This document shows positions 32,777 to 45,675 of a DNA stretch of 64,000 bases, piece by piece. A program made the position numbers and the translations under genes. How positions within the stretch are numbered: the stretch's first letter is position 1; every line of letters begins with the position of its first letter. The notes under the pieces were generated by a model, which saw nothing but the letters and a program-made list of their open reading frames with translations, was not told where the DNA came from and searched no databases. This stretch comes from Motacilla alba alba (lineage: Eukaryota; Chordata; Aves; Passeriformes; Motacillidae): contig NC_052032.1 of the NCBI RefSeq assembly GCF_015832195.1, forward strand, positions 1,680,618 to 1,744,617, in the 5' to 3' direction.

Positions 32777-35007
32777 ATGAGCAGCGCGGAGCCGCCGCTC
32801 GGCGCCGGGCCGCGGGCAGCGCCCGCCTGGCAGCGGGAGATCCTGGAGCGCAAGCGGGCCAAGCTGGCCGGGGCGGGCGGCGAGCCCGAGCCCCCGGCCG
32901 GGGAGCGGCTGGTGGTGGCGGAGAGCCTGGGCCCGCTCCGCGAGAACCCCTTCATGCGGCTGGAGAGCGAGCGGCGCCGGCTGCGGCAGGGGCGGCCCGG
33001 GCCCGGCGGCGCGGCGCGGCCGCTGCAGCAGCTGCTGGAGCTGTACAGCGCCGTGCCCGGCATCCGCACCATCCGCGCCGACAACATCCTCATCATCGAG
33101 TCCCGCGCCGACCCCGCCGCCTGCTTCGCCGCGGGGGATGCGCCGCCCGCCCGACGCCGGGACCCGGCCGGCGCCGACCCGCTGCGGGAGCTGCTGGCCC
33201 GGCGCGGCGCCGCGCTCGCCGAGATCCGCGCCGACCAGGTCGTCATCTACGAGACGGCCGAGCCGCCGGAGCCGCCCGAGGCGGCCGAGCCGGGCACCGT
33301 CAGCCGCCTCCTGGAGAAGTTCGGGCAGCGGCCGCGGGGCCGCCGTCGCCGCGTCGGGGACGCGCTGACCGGGACCGGCGGGGCCGCGGCTCCGCCGCAG
33401 GTGGGACCGGGCGCTGCCCGGGCCGCGCCGCCCGCTCCGCCCGCGGGACCCGGCTCCCCCCGCGCCCCCGCGCCTCTCCAGAAGGGACCCGGCTTCCCCC
33501 GGGCTCCGGCGCCAAAGGCGGGACCGGCATCTCCGCCGGCGGTCCCGACCACCCCTCCGCCGCTCCCGGCTCCCCCGCGGGCTGCCACCCCGCCAGCGGT
33601 GCCGGTCGCCCCCCAACCCACAGTCCTGCCGCCGGCTTCGCCCCGGGCTGTCACCCCCCCCGCCCACGACCCCCCCACGGGCTGTCACCCCCCCGCCCAC
33701 GGCCCCCCCACGGGCTGTCACCCCCCCGCCCACGGTTTCCCCTCGGGCTGTCACCCCCCCCGCCCACGGCACCTCCCCGGGCTGTCACCCCCCAACCCAC
33801 GGCACCCCCTCGGCCTGTCACCCCACAGCCCGCACCACCTCCCCGGGTTGTCACCCCACAGCCCGCAGCCCCCCAGCCCGCCCCGGCTCCCCCCCGGGCT
33901 TTCACCCCCGAGCCCGCAGCCCCCCAGCCCGCCCCGGCTCCCCCCCGGGCTGCAGCCCCCCAGGCGGTCCCAGCTGCCCCCAAGGCTGCGGCCCCTCAGG
34001 CCAATTGCTTTCTCCACAAGATCAGCTCCAACTCCTTCACGGTCACACCCCGGGGGCAGCCCCCCAGCGCCCGCGTCCCCGAGCCCGGTGCCGTCCCCGC
34101 CGGCCGCCCCGCAACGCCCAAGGGGCCACCAGTGCCATCCACCAGCCCGTCCCCTGCCAGAGCCAACGCCAGGAGGCCAAAGCCGGAGGAGGCCGAAGTG
34201 GCCGTGTCGCCCCTGCCCAGTGCCAGTCCGGCCCCCAGTGCCACCGGCGCCACTCGGCCGCTCTCCGCCTCAGCCCCCCGCGCCGGGAGCTCCTTCGAAA
34301 TCCACCCGGCTCCCAAACCCGACTTGGCGGCCATCCCAGCCCACGACCTGCAGGCACAGGCTCTGGCCAAGCTGCGCCTGAATTCGCGCAATTCCTTCGT
34401 CTTCGTGCCCCGCCGGGAGGGCAGCCCGGCTCGGCCGCCGGCCCAGATTGCCAGGCCGGGGCCACCGCCGCCGCCCTCGGAGGAGAAGGCACCGCCGGAG
34501 CCCCCGAGGGCTTCCGCCCCGGAGCAGGAAGAGCCCATCACTTCCCCACCGGCGCCTCTGGATCCGTTGGTACCTGTGACTTACATCGATGACATTGTGG
34601 AGCCGGACAGCGGGGCTCGCCCGGCTGCGAGGACGGGGAGCTTGGCGGATCAGCCCGGAGGAGCTGGCCCCGACCTGGAGATGGAGTTTTCTTCTGTGCC
34701 CCTCTACAGACCACACTCTGCCCCGCAGCAGAGGGGAGGCAGCACCTTCACTGTCGTGCCCAAAAGGAAGCCCGTGGCCCCGGGGCTGCAGGCTCTCGCC
34801 GATGCCAGCGGAAGGCCACAGCGGGAGGAAGAGGAGGAGGAGGAGGATAGCAAAGGAAGAGGCAAAGTCGTGGAGAACGCTGATGGGCCTCAAGTGGGGC
34901 TATCCCATAAAAAGCGCTACCCCACGGTGAACGAGATTGAAGTGATCGGGGGGTACCTGTCCCTGGAGAGGTCCTGCATGAGCAAGACGGGCTCACGCCG
35001 CAAGAAG
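32777..35007 (+). CDS. TPRN: TPRN exon 1, large N-terminal and proline-rich exon
   Basis: Ends AAG|gtaacc at a codon boundary. From 32777 to about 33654 the frame giving the taperin N-terminus is open. From about 33762 to 35007 the frame giving QANCFLHKISSNSFTV and VNEIEVIGGYLSLE is open. The 100 bp between reads in the third frame. Residues 98-109 and 149-160 carry two IRAD-type copies. The middle is an 11-residue proline repeat, and an acidic run of seven Glu lies near 34826-34849. The conserved ends argue for a functional gene with a sequence or slippage problem, not a pseudogene. Confidence 0.93.
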
Positions 35008-38000
35008 GTAACCGGGCACCTCTGTGCTCAGCAGCCAGGCTGCAAGTGGCCCGGAGCTGCTTTGAGTTTGGCTGCTCATGAGGCACTGCTGGGAACACGG
35101 CAGTGTGTTTGCCCCTCGTGGGAGCCAGAGGCTGCCCTTAGAGCTGGCTGAAGCAGGGGGTAAAACGGACTCAGAAGTGAAGCCTTGGGGCTGGTGGAAA
35201 ACAGGAGAGGGAAGGTGGAACTGCACCACACTGATGCGAAGCACGTTTTGTGTGAGGAAGGAACTAGAGATTAATATTTCTCATGGTATCCAATATTAGG
35301 AGAGTTTGCAACTCTGCAGGCCCAGTGCCTTATTTGCTTTTGCTGTCTCTTGGAACTTTAAAGGGAGCCTGAGGACCACAGCTGGGAGATGGGATTTGGT
35401 GTATTAAACAGAATTTGCCCTCAGGGAGGGGACACTGGGGACTGTCCCACAAAGCTGCTGAGGATGGGATATGTCCTGTGACAGCTGCAGGGCCTCTCCC
35501 ACCTCAGCCCTTCTTGGAGATATGATAATGGAAAGTAAAGTATTTCAGGAATTTGGGAAATCAGGGGGAGCGTCGTGGTTGGAGCAGCTGCGGGCTTGCC
35601 CTCTCGCTCGCTCTGCTCGCTGTGTCTGAGGGGTTGGACATGTTGAGCTGCCCGTGGTCCCCCGGGCAGTGTGGCATTGGTGTCTTCCCTGCATTAGTGA
35701 TCTATTGATAGAGGTTCAAGAATTAGGTCTCGATTAGGGAGAAAGAGATCAGCAAGAACTTAACTCCCATTGATAGGATTATACCACCTGCTCCTTCTGC
35801 ATGTACAGCTACAGCTCTGAAGATCCAGAGATGCTGATTGCTCCAAATGCCTTTGGAGTGAGCGAATGCCAGATTTTCTCATGGCTTGAGGAGTAACAGA
35901 TCCTTGTGAGCCCTAAATTGAAAATTAATCTTTGTAGGGCTTGGTGAAATGCATCTGGACGTGGTAAGAGGAGTGGAGGAGAGTTGTTTGGCTCTGAAGG
36001 CAGCACACTGAGATGGCAGATCCCAACTTTTAGGGCTGTGATGTGACATGTTTTTCCATAGTGGGAATTGTTGTTGGACAGATCCCGTTACCCAAATCCA
36101 AATAGATAACCGAGGGACTGAATGCACGGGGATGCCTGAGGTGCTGAGCATTATAATTTGAGGCAATCCTTTGAGCAGCATGCATCTTGTTTGAAGGGAG
36201 GCAGGGAGTGCTGCTTCCCTGGCTTAACGCTGTCAAATTCCTCCCCAAGCACATGCAGCCTGTGGTAATTTGATGGTGACTAATGCAGGGAGCCGATCTG
36301 GAGCACCTTGAGAGACAGAACAAGCAAATGAGCAGTGTTGAATGAGGAGTGTTGATTCTTGCTCAGTGCTCCTGAAGTTTTATCTTGTTTTCCTACAGGG
36401 AAATGCTTGGTCAGACTGGAATTGTTCTGCTGCTTAAACACCTGCTGGCTTGCACTCATTGCAGCTGTTTTAGCTCTGTTAAGTTCAGTTTGGGGTGTTA
36501 ATTTGACTTACACCAAATCAGGTGTGTGGTATAAATGGTGAAAATATTAACATAGCATGTTACAGTTGTGAGTGCTCTTAGGATGGAGCAGAGGAAACAG
36601 AAGGAATCTTGTGGGATGGTCATATTTGGGTAAGCCCTACGTCTGATGGAGCTGAGGAGCTGATTTTTCTGAGCAGAGGATGCTGTTGGGGCACAAAGAA
36701 CAAAGCCTCAAGTAAAACCAATGGTGCACAGTGAAAGGTATCCTTATCAGTACAAAAAGGAGGGAGAGAGATGAGCACAAGTCCAATGCAGTGACTGAAT
36801 TGTTTTTAGGTTGGTCCAACTCAGAGAAGTTGTGGCATGTCTGAAACTTGCCAGGGAAAAGCTTTGAGCAACTGGCAGGTCAGTCTTGCTTAAGGCAGGA
36901 GTTTGGGCTAGAGACCTCCAGAGGACCTTTCCCAGCCTAAAATATCATGTGATATTGGTTAACTATTGTTTTGTGTGTCAGTGGTGGATTTGTGTGACAT
37001 TGGGCAGGTCATGGAGCTTCTCTGCCCCGTTCTTATCAGCTTAACAGCATTAGCTGCCCTGCTGTGCAGCTGAGGTGCCAAATACTGCGAGGTGCACACA
37101 CAGCTGTTCCCTAAGAACTGTATGTGGGGTCATCCTGCAGGAGAACTTGTGTAAACATTTGGTTTCTGAGAGGAGAGAGATTAAAAGGCAAAGGATAAAC
37201 TGCATGTCATATTTGCACAACTCAGGAAGCTGAAAGAAATAGGGAGCCTTTGAAAAATAAGGTGGAGCTGAAGGAAAGTAGTGAAGACACAAGTTTCTGG
37301 GTGAAATTAAATGTGGTATGGGAGAAACACCCATTTTTCTTTCAGTTCCTTCCTGCTCAGTCAAGCACAGAGTATGACTTTGTAGCCAGGGTCTAGAAGA
37401 TGCTGATGGGAGACAAATGGAAAGATCTCTGTTTACTCTTGACCTAGAGGATGTTTGTGGCTTTACTCTGGGTAATAAGGCTGAGTGTTGATGCCTGAAA
37501 AGGAAGGAGCTCGTATTCAGATGCATTCCTTGGTTTCTTCCCAAGAGATCACTCTGTGTCTCCAAGGCAACCAGCCAAAAACAAGAGTTCTGTTTTGTAG
37601 CTGTGTCGGGGTTTTCAGAAACTTGATTTTGGCCTGAATTGGGCAGAAACAGACTGTTCTTGTGAGCAGAGAGGTGCAGTTGTTTGTTAAAACCAATCTC
37701 CTGTCTTTTTTGGGGTGTCAAAACCTGATGCTGGTTTAAGTGAGCAGCTTCTGTGTCTTTTGGGGTGAACAAGCCCTTCTTGTGCCAAGCATCTTCCTTT
37801 CCAAACCTTGCTTTTAAAAGATCTTTAATTATGCTCCATACTCAAGAAAGTAGTGTTTAATGAAACTTCAAGAACTTGGAAAAGTTTAACTGTTTGCTGA
37901 TGCCCAGCAGGAATCTGGGAGATAAACAGCAAGTCAGCAGAGTCTGGAAGTGCTGTGGATCAATGGCTAGCTGTGCAGTCAGGGCTAATGATTTATTAGG

Positions 38001-41000
38001 AAGGAGGGTGTCAGCCCTGCCAGCTGAACCCCACTGTTCTCTGAGATGCAAATGGTGCTTTTCTTCAAATGTAGAAATGCAGCCTGCGTTTTCCATCCCC
38101 ATGTGTCGCCTCTGATTGCCTGACTGTGGTAGCAGTGCCAGCAAAGTGGAGCTGATGTGGTCTGAGTCCCTTATCCACATCCTCCGTGGCTTTTTGGGAG
38201 GGTGGCTGGGACAGGCTGGGAGTGGGTTCCAGCACTGCTCTGCACAGAGGGAGCTCCAGCCCCTGCTCCTGGCTGCCGACAGTGGCTGTGGGACTTGTGG
38301 CTTTGCTGTGGCCTGGGGGATGCTGCTGCTTCAAGGCCTTTCAGGATAAACAACTTGATTGCTCCTTCCAGACTTTCAGATATGTGAAGCAGCTGTTACT
38401 TTGGGAGCTGGAGCTTGGTGAGGGAGAGGAAGATGATGTATTGTAAATAAAAAATCTGTTCCCGGCTCTGTTGTGGAGCTGCTGTGGGGGAACAGGGGCT
38501 GTGAAGGTCAGTGTGGGGCTGTGTGGGATGGGACACATCAGAGTCTGCAGATGGAGGGCAGAGCCCCAGCCCTGCTCACCCTGGGGGATGGATGAGCTGG
38601 AGCTGCTGTTCCAGCCCCCTTTGGGGCTGTTCATCTCTCTGGGGCTGTTTTGGTAACTCTCCAGGCAGTGCCACCAGCAGTTCAGATAGAGCAGCGTGGG
38701 TGGCACTCCGTCTGAGAAGTGTGTTTGCAGCTCTGAAGGGATGTGCCAGGAGCTGCTGGGCAGCTGCTGGAGGAGCTGGCTGAGCTCTCAGAGAGGACAG
38801 GATACATGTGCAGGGGTGGAAGGGGACCTACTGACCTTAATTCTAAACTGGGACTGGGGCAGAGGATGCAGCACACTGTTGGTGACCTCTGCTTAGGGCT
38901 CCTCTTTGTACTCTGTTATTGCAGAGAAGTAAAGGCATGTCAGCAGTGCCAGGAGGAAGGGAAGGCTTTGCTGCAGGATGTGGATCTTTGGGATCTCAGA
39001 GGATAAAATCTTGCTCATCTGGGCTGACAAGAGTCAGTGGTGGTTTGGTTACCTGCCAGAATAACGTCCAATAAAGTTGTCAGTGAGATAGAAATCTGGT
39101 TGGTGTGTGGGGTGAGAGCTGGGGAAGGATAGAGCACTGCAGGGCCAGCTGGGCTCCCACAAGCAGTCATTGGCTTTGGGCTTCAGGCTCTCCTCTGGTT
39201 GGAGGCTGGACTCTGCCCTGGCCCTGCTCCTTCAGTGTGTCACTCCTGCAGCACATTCCGAGTGTTTTCCTCTCCAGGATCTGGTACCTCCTGGAGACCC
39301 TGCAGGGAAGGTGAATGAATTCTGGCCAGGCCAGCCAAAGTCCTGTGAATAACAGGACCTGAGAACCAGCAGACATCAAGTTGTTGATGGATTTAATGTT
39401 TTATGCTTGTCACAGCTGGCAGTTTGCCGTGTGCTGGCAGGCGAGTCGCAGCCCGGTGTGAGCAGGGATTACGGGAGCAAGGCTGCTGGGATCCAAACAG
39501 TTGGAGTCTAAAGCTAAATTGCCTTCAAAGATGTTCAGCTAAACTTAAAAAAGTTCCAGCTTACACAAACTTTAGCATGGTCCGTGTCCTAATATTTTGA
39601 GCTGCGTAAAGCTTGAATGTGGCTTCCAAATTCCCACTTAAAAGTCTGTTAAAAAATTAGTTTAAATACCCCTCAGTTTTGATCATGGGCAGCAGCTTTG
39701 TTGGTCTAACCTGCTGAACTTCTTGCTCTGTAGTTTTCCATCTGTTCAGTTCTGCTGGAGATGGTCTCCTGTGAGAACCAGGTGTAGGTTTGAGATGTTG
39801 GCAGGGATCAACATTTCCAGCTGCTGCCCAGACCTGTTTGGAGCAAGTCTGCACAGTGTGGAGTCTAAATACTGGTGGCTGCCTGAAGTTTTGTTTTGTT
39901 TTGTTTTTTTTTGCAATGTATAACACAAGTAAATTAACCATAACACAAGTAAACTAATCTGGTAGTAGAAGAAGAAATCTATCTGCAAAAACTCCTTTGA
40001 TGGTGTCATCCCTCTGTTTTGGAGGGGTCAGGGCAAGATTTGTATTCTTTAGCTCTTGGAGAACTGCATGTTCTTGTTCTATTTTCTGTCTCTGGCTGTG
40101 CTCTGCTGGGGCAGATTCATCTGCCACCTTTAAGGAGGGGCCGTGGCAGTATCTGACATGGATGTATTGCATTTTTAGGAGATGAGGTCAGCAGTGATAA
40201 GTCATGCTCAGGAAATAAGTGTCTTGGATGATGAAGTGCGGCCCCTCCCCTGCAGAGGTGATCTCCATTAGCTGTCAGATGGCAGCAGGCTCTTTCACCC
40301 AGACAGGGCCATTTTCCTGCCCTTTGCTAATTCCACTGATTTTCTTTTTCTGTGATGTTGATGGCTGAAGCCTGGAAATCAGAATTTGCTGCAGTTACAG
40401 CTTTTAAACCACTTCACAAGCTGTCCTTGAGGCTGTCAGTTGGGCAGTGGGTGGTTTTTTGTTTCCCCACTACATGCCAGCACCTTGAAGTGCTGAGGCT
40501 TTGTTGTATGAAACCCTGGCAGAGTCTGATCAGATTTATCTCATCTCTGTAGTGGGGAACTTTCTGTGGCTGAGGCTCTGCATGGCCTCACCACTCTCAT
40601 GCTTCTTCTCATACTGCAGTGACAGTCTGAGCTGGTCCCAAATTCCCCTGGTTCTCTTGCCCCCACGTCCTGCCTGCTGCTGTCAGTGCTGCAGGGAATG
40701 GACAGAAGGGCTAAAATAGAAACTCTTACGCAAATAAGAGCCAAGCCTGGCTTTGAAGCTGGTTAGGACGTGCCCAGGGCTCAGCCTGCCCCAGAGGAGA
40801 TTTGAAGTACTTTGTGCTCTGAACTCTAATCATGAGGATTACAGTTAACGTTTTCTTAATCAGTTTCCCTAATCTGTGGAGCAGATTGGAGATGGTTTAT
40901 AATTTTCCTCCATCTCAAGCTTTCAGTTTGTTTCCGGTTTGGGTTTTCCTTTCCACTCTGGTTTTTCCAGTACGTGGTCATGGTGTTCTGAGAAGAGCAG

Positions 41001-44000
41001 AGGAAGGACACTGGGGTGGCTGGGACAGGAGTCCTGCTGGTCTGTGTTATGTGTAGGGTGTGGTAGGGAAAATGAAAATCTTTAGTTTCTGGGTGCAGTG
41101 GCAGGAAAGGAAATCTGGGTAAGAGCTGCAGCAGCAGCATCTCCTTCACCTCAGGGGTTGTGCTCACCCTGCTCCCAAGGAAACCTGAATGTAAAACCTA
41201 TTTACAACCCAGGCTCTTCCAGTGACTGCAGCAGTGGGGCTGGGAGGATATCCCTCTTTGCCAGTTTGTGTAGGAAGAGTCACATGAAGTGTCTGTATCA
41301 CACAGAGCAACTTCACAAACATCCTGGGAAAATCTGGGCTGGAGGAACTCGGGGCAGATGTTTTCCGAGAAGTGCCCTTCGGATGATCTTGGGAACCTGG
41401 CAGGATAGAGCTGCTGCTTTGTGGGCATTGTAAGAATGTAGGAAATATCTCAGACAAAACACTTGTGTGTGTAGGGAAATTGTGTCGCTTGCAGCTGCTG
41501 AAAATGCAGCTCTGAGGGCACATCCCTGAGGCTCCTGGTGAACCTGCTGCACTTGCTTCTCATCAAGGAAGTTCCTTTTGCATGTTAAAAGAGAGAGCAA
41601 GGGCAAGAGGGACATGAACTCTGTTATGCAGGTGATCCTGTTCACATCATGGGAGCCTTTTGGTCCTGAATGAGCTCCTTGACAGGGTGGGAAGTAATTC
41701 TGCTCCCAGCCTCTCTCTGTTTCCCATGGAATGATGCTCCCATTCCAGCACCAAACCCCAGGTATTTTTGTGAGCTGCTCTGGGCAGTCTGGGTTGCACA
41801 GAAATGTTTATGGGTAGCAGCTTCATCACTGCACCTCGTTGTAGCTACAAATAGACTGCTCAGAGCTGCCTGTAAAATCCTGTACTGTTGGGGGGCTCTG
41901 TGTCTTTTTTATAAGGACACCAAGTCTTGACACTAATTGTACCTTGCTTATCCTGCTCCCTTTGTGCATTCAGATGAGATTTGTTTCATACAAGTAGTGA
42001 GATTTGTCTGGTTCTTAGGGGCCAAGTAAGTAATTTTTGAATTGCTTTTTAAACTGTGGAAGGCTCTGGCTCCTCTGCCTGCAGATGTGAGGAGGAATAA
42101 ATGGCTCCCAGGGTGAATGGCTGCTCTGTGCCCTGGCACACTGGGACTCCAGCTGTGCTTGTGTGGGCACTGGGATCTCCCCTTGTCCTGCACAGTGAAG
42201 GGAAGAGTTAACCAAGCCACCTGCCCCACATGCTCTCGGGGCTGTCCCTACCCCGTCACCTCTCATCAGGAATTTGAAACTTGCCTGTGTCTTGCACAAG
42301 GAGTTTAATATTTCGAATCTCCATGCATTGCTCCTATCTGCCATGTGCTTCAGCATATTGATTACACAGAGCTGGCTTTGTGGGTTGCCTTGTAAATGGA
42401 GACTTTCTTGTTTTGCCTTGTGGCTTGGGAGCTGGGATGTGATCCTGAAGGAAATGTCTCCTTTGCCAACCACACAGGGCTTCCCTGACACGCTCCTGCT
42501 GAAAATCTTTGGTGCTGTTAGCTCTACTCAGTAACTCACTGAGGTGCAGTTAATGGCTGAGCAAAAGTCAGTGTTACTCTCAGGAAACACTTCTTGGAAA
42601 AGCATGATCAAGTGATTCTGTGGTGTCATAGTTCCAGTTCCCCAAAACTCTTCTTCTTGTACAGAATGACAGAAAAGTACATTTCTGAACTGCCATCTGC
42701 AGTTTTCTGGGCATGTTTAGAATGCTTCAGCCATAGCAGTACAGGGTTAATCCGATATAGGAACCAAGTCCCCTCTGTTCCTAGGGATACTTGTCAGGGA
42801 AAAACCCTTTCTTTTTGTGTCAAGGAAGGGCTTTAGAGGAACAAAAGCTCCTTATCTTCTGAATGATAGCAAATGCCTTGGTGATGTGCTGGTGATTCTT
42901 CAGTCCCCAGAGTACTATTTCAGGCTGCCCACATAGTCTGTGCCTGGAGTTATTCAACAATTTGGGCTGACACATGACTGTTTTCAGGACCAGCACAGAC
43001 ACAGAGACAAGCTCATTGCTAACTCCAAAAAATTGGCTCATTTTCCCGAAAATCTTTTATCTAAAAGTTTCTTTTCATGGGAGCTGTCTAGATCATTGAC
43101 TGCGGGCTGCTGTGAAAAGATGGAAGGTCTCTGCAGAGGTTTGGAGTTTATGATCTGCTTTTCTGTCTCCTTTTACTAAATCTGCTCTGTGGAACTGGTC
43201 AGATGGGAAGAGCAGGTTAAACCCTTTGGGGATCTCTGTCCACTATAAAATCTCTGCTTCTACCCTGTTTCCAGTCTCACAAGCAGTTATTTGTCTGTGC
43301 AGAGACCTTCCCTCTCACTCCGTGGCAGCTGGGAGGTTTGTTCTGTGTTAGAACCTCCCCTTTGTACAGGTCCTGAGCCTCCACCCACCAACCCCATGGG
43401 TTTGGGGCTTTTGAGCAGCTTTCCTGCCCTGCTCAGGGGCTCTCTGCAGCCCTCCCTGGGATGCTCTGTGTGCACAGGCTTGCTGACGCTCCCAGCTGGC
43501 TGCAGTTTCAGGTATCAGGTGATGTCTTGTGCCTCCTTGACCCAATCTTTAGACAACCAGTGCAGCAGCAAATGTCCCTCAATGTGAGGTGGCACAGGAG
43601 CACAAGGTTCTTCAAAACACTCGTTTTGTCTGTGCTTGATCTCTCAGCGATGTCAAACCCTGCTTTGTGTTCATGCTGGATCATCCACCTTTCCTGCAGA
43701 TACCAGCCAAACCCTCCTGTGCTGCTGAGAGGAGGCAACTTCCTTGTGGGGAGGAGGGACAGACACTGATCTCTTGTCTGTGGTGACCAGAGACAGGAGC
43801 CAGGGAATGGCTGGGGCTGGGCCAGGGCAGCTCAGGCTGGAGCTCAGGGCAAGGTTCTTCCCCCAGAGGGTGCTGGCACTGCCCAGGCTCCCCAGGGAAT
43901 GGGCACGGCCCCGAGGCTGCCAGAGCTCCAGGAGCCTTTGGCCAGCGCTGCCAGGGGTGCCCAGGGTGGGGTTGCTGGGGGGTCTGGGCAGGGACAGGGG

Positions 44001-45634
44001 CTGGGCTGGGTGATCCTGGTGGGTCCCTTCTAGCTCAGGACATTCTGTGATCCTGTAATAGACCAGGTGTGAAAAGCTGCTTTAAATCACACCCAGCAGC
44101 ACCTGGCAGCCCCTGCACGTCCTGGGGAGTCAGTGCAGCCCCTGGATTTGTCACTTGGGAATTACTGAGGACAGAGGATGATTAGAGGAGAATCAGTATG
44201 TGAAGAGAATAGGTCTTGATCCCTGGTGCTGCTCAGCTCTTTGGATCTAGTGAGGCACTTAGTGGGTTGGGATGTGCTGGAGGTGCTGTGGGATGGCAGC
44301 TGGGCAGGGATGGAGCCCAGCTTGTGCTTCACCACTTGCCATCCCATCCTGCTCCTCAAGGACCGAGCAAGGATGACAGCTCTGGAAGGAACCTTGGGTT
44401 TTGGAGATGGGAACCACTCACAGGGAGGGGAAAGGGGCTCAGTCCTTCTCAGCCCCCCTGTTCTGGGCTGCTGTGATGGGGAGCAAATGCTGACTCAGAC
44501 TCTCCCTGCTGGAATATAATTATAGGATGATTTTATTCATTTATTGCCTAGATCAGTTACTTTTTCCTGACTGTTGCATGGTGACGATTTGGATTGTCAA
44601 AGAGGTTTCAGTTTAAAAGGTGTAAACACCCTGCTTTGGCTCATCAGCCAAGCAGCAAATGTAATAATGGGTGGAGAAGAGAAAAGGTGCAGTAAGGAGA
44701 TTCCTTCTGGAGCTGAGGATGCAGAATAACCCCTGGAGACTTCCAGAGAGGTCCCTGGTGTGTGAGAAGCCATCGGGTCTTTGCTCTGTCATTAATACTG
44801 CCTTGCAGACTTTCTCATCTCCCTTTTGGAGGTGAGGTGGCTGCTGAGTGTCATTGCTCATGTTGTAGGTTGGGTTCTATAAATGGGTTACTTTTGTTTT
44901 TTATAAGTCTGTATATGGGTGTAGGAATGTGCCCCCTATGGACAGAGTGACAGAACCTTCCTCTGTCCCCCAAAAAGGAAAGAGCCCAGAAGTTTCTCCC
45001 AGTGATCAGGTAGAAAAGTCACTGATAGGACCTTGGGGACTTCACCTCAAGTTTGGGGACAGCTAATTGGCCATGAGCCAAAAGGTCCTGCCTGGGCCAT
45101 TGAGTAGAAAAGCACAGAACAAAGAAGCCAAATGGCTGTTGTGAGGTGTCTTTACCAGGAGCACAAGTCTGTGGCACCTGGATCGCTTTGAGTTTGTTAT
45201 TTTGCCTTTATTAAACCTTTTTTGTTCCTGACGCTGTCACATCAGCCTCCTGCTCCTTTTATGCCTCCTGATGAAAGCTGAGCTATTCTGGGGTGTAGTG
45301 TTGGGGTGTTGAGAGCTCATCAGAGCGGCTCGAAACCCCCGGGCAAAACGCTACATATGGGGGCTCTTTGGTGGCTGGTCTGGGTGCAGCCTGAGTCCTG
45401 ACAGCCTGACACAAGGTTGACTTCCCTTTTCTAAATGAGATCTGCATGACTACTCAGATTTATGCTTTGTTGGGCAATGTTTGCCCTGACTTCTCTTTCC
45501 TGGATATTCTATTACTCATTACTAGTTCAAATCCTCGCAAATAAATAAATGATTTTTGCTATGGCAACAAGAACCTATCAGTTGAACAGCACAGTATTTC
45601 CTGAAAAGCTGGGCAGAGTATTTATGTATAAATT

Positions 45635-45675
<41 letters not shown>

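Larger units (their letters stand above)
32440..35010. promoter_or_regulatory. CpG island covering TPRN 5' region and exon 1
   Basis: Very high GC with abundant CG dinucleotides from about 32.44 kb through exon 1, and a satellite of CpG-rich sequence at 31.3-31.75 kb. The TPRN promoter is expected here. No TATA box is seen near the start codon, as usual for island promoters. Confidence 0.75.

Noticed and set aside
32540..33772. A 410-codon minus-strand frame opposite TPRN exon 1
   Set aside because: Antisense shadow of a GC-rich coding exon; Gly/Arg/Ala composition only.
38400..39075. AATAAA signals near 38447 and 39071, suggesting a transcript end in TPRN intron 1
   Set aside because: No associated exon or conserved frame; hexamers occur by chance in AT-rich stretches.
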